From: Cyclobacteriaceae bacterium
GTDB lineage: Bacteria > Bacteroidota > Bacteroidia > Cytophagales > Cyclobacteriaceae
Assembly: GCA_025363495.1 (NCBI GenBank)
Contig: JANYDR010000006.1
Location: 1-18,530 of the forward strand
Length of the DNA stretch: 18,530 nucleotides
Reading direction: 5' to 3'
Shown here: positions 12,777-18,530 of the stretch, in pieces
Layout of the letters: each line of letters starts with the position of its first letter
Position numbering within the stretch: position 1 is the stretch's first letter
The notes under the pieces: model-generated
The model's database searches: none
Told to the model about the DNA's origin: nothing
The model's input: only the letters and a program-made list of their open reading frames with translations
Translations under genes and position numbers: made by a program

Positions 12777-14048
12777 ATGAACATTCATTTCTCTTTGAGA
12801 AAACAGGGCCAGTCAGATCCGATTATCATTCTGAACGTGTTCGATGGCCGCTTTGAAGGAAGAAAATTCATGTACTCGACAGGCGTATCAATCGATCCTG
12901 CTGACTGGGATAAAAGGAAGAGCCGGGCAAAGTCCATTCTTTCACGAGCAAAAGAACTCGATGATCTGAATAAGTACCTGGACGCCCTGGAACAGATCAT
13001 CATCAGCTTCAGAAGCGAGAGGCACAACAGCGCTACTCTCAGCCGGGAAGATCTGCGGTCCTATATCCAAAAGACCAGGCTGAACGAACGAAAGGAGAAG
13101 GAAGAGAAACTTCAAAAGGAAAGCGGCTTTTTCGCGGTTTGGCAAAAGATGATTGATTCTGCAAAGAATTCGTCGGGAGAAGACATTTCTTCCGGGACCC
13201 GGCGTTCAAAAACTCAGACTTTAAAGCTTGTTAGTAAATTTGCTGTTCTGAAATCAATGAGCCTGTCATTCGACAACCTGGACATGGACTTTTATCACAG
13301 CTTCGATCGCTACATGAAAGAGAAAAAGCTGAATGGCAATTCAAGGGGAAAGCACTTTAAAGAGATCAAAGCCATTTTGCGAGAGGCTATTGACCGTGAT
13401 ATCAAAGTGAATATGTCTTTTCAAAAGAAGAGCTGGAAAGTAATCAGAAATCCGTCCGATAGTACTTATTTAAACTACGAGGAAATTAAAAAGCTTCTGG
13501 CCCTGGATCTCACCGGCGCTTTAGAAAAGCAACGGGATATTTTTGTCATGGCATGTTTTACTGCAGCCAGGCATAGCGATTGGCATCAGATTAATCAATC
13601 CAATATTATAACTGAAAATAACAAAGAGATCCTGAAGATTACGCAGAAGAAAACTAAAGAGACAATCCATATTCCTATTCACCCCATCGTTCGATTGCTT
13701 TTGAATAAATACAATGGCCAGCCGCCTAAAATAATCAGCAATCAGAAATTCAATGACGCGCTAAAAGATATCTGCGAACCGGCGAAACTTGGAACGGTAA
13801 CTATTAATAGCCAGGTGGTAGATAAGTGGACGGAGATCTCAACACACACGGCCAGGAGATCCTTTGCTACGAATGCTTATCTATCTAAGAGCATGGAAGT
13901 ACACCAAATAATGAAATGTACCGGACATCGGTCTGAACAGACGTTTCTAGCTTATTTGAAATTAAATGGGAAAGATTACGCACTCGAGGCGGCCAGCTCA
14001 AAGTTTTTTACGGATGACTCGCTATCCATTATGTCAAAAGCATCGTAG
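12777..14048 (+). CDS. int: Tyrosine recombinase / integrase of Bacteroidota type
   Basis: The 423-aa protein has an N-terminal arm-binding domain (about 1-90, with YSTGVSIDPADWDKRKSRAK), a SAM-like core-binding domain (about 115-215) and a C-terminal catalytic domain. Visible catalytic residues are Arg265 (TAARHSDW), a beta-strand Lys near 291-292 (ITQKKTK), His357 and Arg360 (THTARRSF), His384 (TGHRSEQ) and Tyr393 (FLAYLK), so the enzyme looks active. It would integrate and excise a mobile element at a tRNA 3' end. tRNA-like scars lie on both sides (12559-12583 and 14126-14139), so which element it serves is ambiguous. It is divergent from the mobilization block. Confidence 0.95.
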   Translation: MNIHFSLRKQGQSDPIIILNVFDGRFEGRKFMYSTGVSIDPADWDKRKSRAKSILSRAKELDDLNKYLDALEQIIISFRSERHNSATLSREDLRSYIQKTRLNERKEKEEKLQKESGFFAVWQKMIDSAKNSSGEDISSGTRRSKTQTLKLVSKFAVLKSMSLSFDNLDMDFYHSFDRYMKEKKLNGNSRGKHFKEIKAILREAIDRDIKVNMSFQKKSWKVIRNPSDSTYLNYEEIKKLLALDLTGALEKQRDIFVMACFTAARHSDWHQINQSNIITENNKEILKITQKKTKETIHIPIHPIVRLLLNKYNGQPPKIISNQKFNDALKDICEPAKLGTVTINSQVVDKWTEISTHTARRSFATNAYLSKSMEVHQIMKCTGHRSEQTFLAYLKLNGKDYALEAASSKFFTDDSLSIMSKAS

Positions 14049-14100
14049 CCAAATGCCTACCCATTAAACAGACTCTCCTCCCCAGAGGCAAATGTAAAAA

Positions 14101-14116
14101 ACCTCTTTTTAGAGGC
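14101..14116. terminator. Short terminator hairpin after the integrase
   Basis: CCTCT-TTTT-AGAGG (14102-14115) is flanked by an A run on the left, so on the minus strand it is a hairpin followed by six T; on the plus strand it is followed only by CTTTAG. It lies 10 bp from the second tRNA-like end and probably belonged to that tRNA gene. Confidence 0.6.
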
Positions 14117-14125
14117 TTTAGCATT

Positions 14126-14139
14126 GAGGTGGTCCCACT
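14126..14139 (-). other. Second tRNA-acceptor-like scar
   Basis: The minus strand reads AGTGGGACCACCTC, resembling a tRNA acceptor 3' strand and discriminator, and is followed by the minus-strand terminator at 14102-14115. The order tRNA end then terminator is the same as at 12559-12523. Too short to identify the tRNA; it may be an attachment-site scar. Confidence 0.35.
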
Positions 14140-14160
14140 AAAAAGCGATAAATTGTAATA

Positions 14161-15960
14161 ATGACCCCAAATTCTGAGATCAGTAATTTAATAGACCAAT
14201 TCGATTACTCTAAGTACGAAACACCCGCTGCGCAACTCAAAGCTCGTTGGGAAGCATCGATAGATGCATTGACAAAGAAATTACTTCAGACTGAAATCGA
14301 TGCGCTAAACTTTTCCTTTCACGATGGCGAACCCCAATCCATGTTCTCAAATACGGATGCAAATGGTGAAGTACACGAATATCCTTCGATAAAATCACTC
14401 GATTTAGAAAGTTTATCTTATTTGGAGGCAAGACTGAATGAAACTCCAAATAGTAGGTTAAAGGTTAGATATAGTCAACTTCTATTCAACGCATTGAAAA
14501 AAGGAAATGGTAAGTTTGCCAAAGAAGCAATTGATAGGAATATAGAACTAATTTCCGCCGCTCGTGATGGCAATGATGACCATTTATATTCCGATATAAG
14601 CAATGCGTTACATATCTCGTTTAAGAGTAAGTATCGCGTAGAGGATGTCAAACAAATTATTTTAAATCGAATTGTCGACGACCCTGATCCTTATGAAGCA
14701 TTCGTAATTCTAGTTCCTCGAATATTGGATTTCAACAATTTACTAACTCGCCCTGAACTGGAAGCTCTTGCTTTAAAAGCAAATAAGATTTGGGAAGGCT
14801 CTGAAAAATTGCCTCTATCATCGATTGAAAGAATATGTGAAAATGGAATTTCAATTTCCAATCGGTTAAATAGTGATCGAAAGCTTTGGTATTCCCGCAT
14901 GGGAACAATGTGGGAGAAAGCTTTAAATAGTAGAAAAAAAGATGATACATCTGGAATGATGCCAATTCATTTTTGTGAGCTTGCCATTGAGAATTTTCAA
15001 AAGGCTGGTGAAAAGGAAAAAGAAAAAGAACTTCTGAAACTACTCACAGAATTGCGAAGCAACCTTAAACTGAACACATTCGAAATTACATTTACAGCCG
15101 AAGAAACTGAGCAATTCAGATCAACAAATAAACTGTTTGTTTCAAGGGTATTAGAACTAGAACCGGAAAAGATTTTTGGATTTCTCGCATCAGACGAAAC
15201 TCTTTTCCCAAATACGCAAAAACTAAAAGAAGCAGTGAAAGGACGTGGAAATTCTTTCTTCGATTTCGCACAGGTCATTAAGTTCGATATCAACAAAAAC
15301 AGCAGGCAAGAAAATACTCGTTTAATAGACGACGTCAAACTTGAAGCCTTGATGGAAGAATATCAATGGTATTTTAAGTTTATTTCGATGCCGGTGCTCC
15401 GAGGAATATTCGTGGATGGAAATAAAGCGGGTAAGGTTGGAGTGAAGGAAATGGTGGATTTCCTTCGTAAAAATTCTTGGTTAGCTAAGGGAATCATTTA
15501 TAAAGACTCTGGTGGAGAACCTTCTCGACATAATTGGTTGGCGATGATTGCACCAGGTTTGCTCGAATTCTTCATTCAAATCAAGGCGATACGATACGGT
15601 GGAATTAATTATCAAAATTATATTATGTGTGTTGACTCGCTCGTGATTAAATTCGAAGGAATTCTCAGAGATTTTGCAAGGGTGCTTCGTGTAGACACTG
15701 TTGTAAGAACCATGGGAAATACTAGAGAAGCCTATATTGAGGAATTACTTTCTAATCAAAAAATTAAGCAAACGATTGGCCAAGATGATCTGCTTTTATT
15801 CACATATTTATTTACAACCTCTGGCCTAAATCTTAGAAATAATATTGCGCATGGCTTTCTAAAATATAATGAATATAGCTTATCAACAGCTTTAATGATT
15901 GTTGCAGCACTCCTTAGAATTTCGAGATATCAGGTTAACACCAATAACCTTGTTATCTGA
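14161..15960 (+). CDS. DUF4209-type protein with HEPN-like RNxxxHG motif; candidate defence effector
   Basis: The 599-aa protein is mostly helical. Its C-terminus holds LNLRNNIAHGF (Arg559, His564), the RNxxxHG signature of DUF4209, which also fits the RX4-6H motif of HEPN ribonucleases. The preceding part (about 340-550) includes MPVLRGIFVDGNKAG, a segment with WLAMIAPGLLEFFIQIKAIR, and helices leading to the motif. The N-terminal 330 residues look like repeated helical hairpins with no motif I recognise. If the HEPN reading is right, it would cleave RNA on activation and stop growth; catalysis is inferred from the motif alone. It is followed 20 bp later by a membrane-segment protein, forming an operon, and starts 21 bp after a tRNA-like scar, so it is the first cargo past the integrase. 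Confidence 0.75.
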   Translation: MTPNSEISNLIDQFDYSKYETPAAQLKARWEASIDALTKKLLQTEIDALNFSFHDGEPQSMFSNTDANGEVHEYPSIKSLDLESLSYLEARLNETPNSRLKVRYSQLLFNALKKGNGKFAKEAIDRNIELISAARDGNDDHLYSDISNALHISFKSKYRVEDVKQIILNRIVDDPDPYEAFVILVPRILDFNNLLTRPELEALALKANKIWEGSEKLPLSSIERICENGISISNRLNSDRKLWYSRMGTMWEKALNSRKKDDTSGMMPIHFCELAIENFQKAGEKEKEKELLKLLTELRSNLKLNTFEITFTAEETEQFRSTNKLFVSRVLELEPEKIFGFLASDETLFPNTQKLKEAVKGRGNSFFDFAQVIKFDINKNSRQENTRLIDDVKLEALMEEYQWYFKFISMPVLRGIFVDGNKAGKVGVKEMVDFLRKNSWLAKGIIYKDSGGEPSRHNWLAMIAPGLLEFFIQIKAIRYGGINYQNYIMCVDSLVIKFEGILRDFARVLRVDTVVRTMGNTREAYIEELLSNQKIKQTIGQDDLLLFTYLFTTSGLNLRNNIAHGFLKYNEYSLSTALMIVAALLRISRYQVNTNNLVI

Positions 15961-15980
15961 ATCTTAAACGTACCGGGTAA

Positions 15981-17180
15981 ATGACTGTCAATTTTAATAC
16001 TAGATTGTCTGATGATGGAGAGAAATTATTTGGTGGCCAACGGGTATTTTCAACTGAAGAAAGGGAGCGCCTATACCAAGACCTTCTTGCTGATTTTTTT
16101 GAACAGCTACTATTATTTGATAAAATTTCAATAAAAGTTGAGCGCGATAATTGGCCATTGGCAATCTTGATTCATGAATTAGGGCTCGATTTGACGCAAG
16201 AATGTATTCAAGATGGCACAATTGAAATCATTCTTTGGACTCAACAACTCTTTATTACCTCTGGTGAGAATGGCAAAACGGATGATTTGAGTTTAGGCGG
16301 AATTCCTCCTCTCCATGCAGGTCGGATGACATCTCCTCGGCATTCAGATCCAGAAGAATCAATAAAGCAGGTTTTTAAAACAATAAGTCATCAATACTCT
16401 AAAGAAGAGAAGAAAAGATTTATTCAAAGGGTTGCCTATCGTATCCAAGGCGACGATCACAATTTAACAGATAGAACTAAATCTCTGATTTTGGACGCTT
16501 ACAAGGCGAATCATTTGGCAGACATCGGATTGCCATATGATCGTGACCCGGACAGGCTATCCTATGAACAACGACGAAGACTATTACTTCTGGCTGGCGA
16601 TATAATAGACGTGTCTTATATGGCGTCTAAGAATTATTGTAGCATGAACAAATACAATTCTACTCTTATAGCGGAAAGTACGCTGAAAAATATTGGTAAG
16701 TCTTTAAGAATGAGCGGCGGAATGGAAGAAATTGCCAAGCTCGAAAAGATGCCTGACCTTAGGAACATATTTCGAGAACAAAAAATTGATTTCCGTTCAG
16801 CTGTAAAATTTAGAAATAAGGCCACTGCTATGAAATTTCGAGAATGGCTTGCAACGGCAACATCCAATCAAGAGGCAGAGTATATCACAAAATTATATGT
16901 TGATGAACTAGTAAATCGCTCAGGCTATTTCGATACAGTAAAATCGAAATTAGTAAAAACCTTTTTTGTCACAACAGTTGGTGCAGGAGTTGGAGCAATT
17001 GTCGCAGGCCAAGCAGGTGCGGTCTTTGGTGCGGCTGCTGGAAAAGCAGTTGACATAGTTACCGATTTTTCTATAGGGTCATTTGACGCATTATTCCTTG
17101 ACCGAATTTTAAAAGGCTGGACACCAAGATTTTTTGTTGACGAATTGAGAAAGATAATATCTGACAATGAAGAGAACTAG
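15981..17180 (+). CDS. 399-aa protein with C-terminal glycine-zipper membrane segment
   Basis: The N-terminal three quarters (1-325) are soluble and charged, with HELGLDLTQECIQDG, a Pro/His linker (SLGGIPPLHAGRMTSPRHSD, 104-123) and an Arg-rich stretch (YEQRRRLLLLAGDIID). Residues 328-358 form a hydrophobic glycine-zipper (TVGAGVGAIVAGQAGAVFGA, then AAGK), long enough to span or insert in a membrane, followed by DALFLDRILKGWTPRFFVDE. I recall this C-terminal pattern in other hypothetical proteins but know no function. It lies 20 bp after the DUF4209 gene on the same strand, so the two probably work together. A membrane-acting effector or a membrane anchor for the HEPN partner are both possible. 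No signal peptide. Confidence 0.7.
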   Translation: MTVNFNTRLSDDGEKLFGGQRVFSTEERERLYQDLLADFFEQLLLFDKISIKVERDNWPLAILIHELGLDLTQECIQDGTIEIILWTQQLFITSGENGKTDDLSLGGIPPLHAGRMTSPRHSDPEESIKQVFKTISHQYSKEEKKRFIQRVAYRIQGDDHNLTDRTKSLILDAYKANHLADIGLPYDRDPDRLSYEQRRRLLLLAGDIIDVSYMASKNYCSMNKYNSTLIAESTLKNIGKSLRMSGGMEEIAKLEKMPDLRNIFREQKIDFRSAVKFRNKATAMKFREWLATATSNQEAEYITKLYVDELVNRSGYFDTVKSKLVKTFFVTTVGAGVGAIVAGQAGAVFGAAAGKAVDIVTDFSIGSFDALFLDRILKGWTPRFFVDELRKIISDNEEN

Positions 17181-17219
17181 ATAGCGTATAATCACTTTTT
17201 GGCACATTCGAATATGCTT

Positions 17220-18530
17220 TTAACTTTCATCGTCGAGGAAGTCGTTTCGAATCTCATAGAGAGGATCGAATAATCTAAGGAGAAATTCCCGAAAATAATA
17301 CTGTTCGTTAATGTAGTCCACAAGGAATAAAGGAAAATCGCCATGATATAACGATGGATGATTCTCATAGCCGTATTTTGTTACGTGAGCATAATCCGCT
17401 TTTGTATAAAGAACAAACAACCTTCTAATTAGTCCGGTCGCTCTTATATTGTAATTGAAACACAAGGCATCTTCTAACATTATACTTTGATATTCTTCCC
17501 AACTCATTCCACCCCAGTCTCTTTCAAATTTTTCATTTTCATGATTTGTAATCATCAAATCAACCGAGTCAAAAGCAATTTTTGTAATTGAATTACTCCA
17601 AGTCATCGTCAAATCCCCAAGAAAATCACTTCCGTTGTTGATTGATTTTGATTTGTTTTCTAATCCGGGAATGATTTTTAAGATATCTACCTTTTCATCG
17701 CTTACTGAGTTCAGTTTAAGTTGACTAATCCCGTTAGCTAACAGGTAATTATCACTTGCAACCTTAAAAGGATTAATTCCTGCAACGATAATAGAATTTG
17801 GCAAAAATGGTAACTCTGGATATGCTTGGGAGGTGAATACAAATCCATGAATGTTTTTTGCTTCCATTAATTGGGAAGCATAAGATGAAATTTTCTCCAT
17901 TCGTCTAATCATCTCAGAAGAAACCTTTTCTCCTTTTTCCGAATTCCAATCCTCAATCTTATCCCACGTAACCTTAAATATTTCAAAATTCTTTTGTGAG
18001 AAAATGCTTTCAGTAATGTGAACGATATCTGCTTCAGCGGGAAACCAAAGCTTTAGTCTTAAAGTTGTTACATCGTCATTTTCACAAAAAGGGACAAATG
18101 CGATGACTGGCTTTTCGTCAAATAAGAAACTATGAATTGTTGCTTCACGCACAATACGTTCTTCCATTGGGGAAATCAATACATAACTAATGTCATCTTT
18201 ACTCATGGTTGGAAAGATGCCATTTATATGGCCGGCATATCCTAAAAGCTCTGTATAAGCTTGACGCTCGGTCTGAGCGCTCTTTTTTATCTCGATAATT
18301 GCAATCCCGGAGCATCCTTCAATCAAGCCCAAAAGATCAACTCTGATGGTACTATCGCCTTCTTTTTTAAGAGGAACTTCACAGCCAAACAGTGCTAGGC
18401 CGTGTATGTTCTCGAAGAGCTCTTGATATCGGTCTATCACTTCATTAAATATTAATTTCTCCGGAGATAGATTATTTATTGAATTCTCATCTTCGTCAAA
18501 AGTATATTTTTCAGGGAATTTAAAATCATC
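17220..18530 (-). CDS. PD-(D/E)XK nuclease-fold protein; 5' end outside window
   Basis: The frame stays open to the right edge (reading FKFPEKYTFDEDENSINNLS before the GTG at 18440), so the true start lies beyond the window. From that GTG, the N-terminal domain has FGCEVPLKKEG, then VDLLGLIEGCSG (Asp35), IAIIEIKKS (Glu50, Lys52) and RQAYTELLGYAGHI, the D-x14-ExK layout and following helix of PD-(D/E)XK enzymes. Residues about 85-110 (YVLISPMEERIVREATIHSF) resemble the closing strands. The remaining roughly 290 residues are not recognised. It converges on the glycine-zipper gene with a 39-bp gap and no clear terminator between. The domain recalls Shedu-like and other defence nucleases, but the match is to the fold only. 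Confidence 0.7.
   Translation of the reverse strand, partial: DDFKFPEKYTFDEDENSINNLSPEKLIFNEVIDRYQELFENIHGLALFGCEVPLKKEGDSTIRVDLLGLIEGCSGIAIIEIKKSAQTERQAYTELLGYAGHINGIFPTMSKDDISYVLISPMEERIVREATIHSFLFDEKPVIAFVPFCENDDVTTLRLKLWFPAEADIVHITESIFSQKNFEIFKVTWDKIEDWNSEKGEKVSSEMIRRMEKISSYASQLMEAKNIHGFVFTSQAYPELPFLPNSIIVAGINPFKVASDNYLLANGISQLKLNSVSDEKVDILKIIPGLENKSKSINNGSDFLGDLTMTWSNSITKIAFDSVDLMITNHENEKFERDWGGMSWEEYQSIMLEDALCFNYNIRATGLIRRLFVLYTKADYAHVTKYGYENHPSLYHGDFPLFLVDYINEQYYFREFLLRLFDPLYEIRNDFLDDES

Overview
The window reads as accessory DNA from a member of the Bacteroidota. The evidence is a Bacteroidota-type tyrosine recombinase with an N-terminal arm-binding domain, a BfmA/BtgA-like plus DUF5712-like mobilization pair, and a ParA/ParB, Toprim-primase and RepA-like ATPase set in one minus-strand block. 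Shine-Dalgarno signals are weak and intergenic DNA is AT-rich. No housekeeping gene is visible. It looks like an integrated mobilizable element with its cargo, and most cargo is defence-related.

Left part (1-5166), cargo. The 3' part of a short prokaryotic Argonaute gene with a catalytically dead PIWI domain runs off the left edge. Next come a divergent pair, a small XRE regulator and a PD-(D/E)XK endonuclease with a homing-endonuclease-associated repeat, around a perfect 20-bp palindrome. A frameshifted small reading frame follows. An AbiEi/AbiEii type IV toxin-antitoxin operon has duplicated operator-like sequence at its promoter, and a calcineurin-like phosphoesterase gene converges on it with a 4-bp overlap.

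Middle (5145-12426), element backbone. A decayed ParB 3' end sits directly upstream of the phosphoesterase. After it come two copies of a TTCACAA-N13-TTGTGAA dyad, a possible 35-codon reading frame and a 95-aa unknown protein ending in a bidirectional hairpin. The minus-strand backbone then runs, in transcription order, from an unknown 309-aa protein through an excisionase-like HTH protein, RepA-like ATPase, Toprim primase, BfmA-like accessory protein, relaxase and ParA to ParB. A hairpin-rich gap before the mobilization genes is a candidate oriT. A TGAGAA/TTCTCA array lies between ATPase and primase. Together these genes would excise or replicate, mobilize and partition the element.

Right part (12427-18530). 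A 3' tRNA remnant with U73 and CCA, resembling tRNA-Cys, with its terminator, precedes the integrase. A second tRNA-like end plus terminator follows it, so the recombinase is bracketed by two probable attachment-site scars. Beyond lies a two-gene operon: a 599-aa protein with a HEPN-like RNNIAHG motif (DUF4209-type) and a 399-aa protein with a glycine-zipper membrane segment. A PD-(D/E)XK protein converges on it and runs off the right edge. This pair, with or without the nuclease-like neighbour, is the best candidate here for an undescribed defence system.
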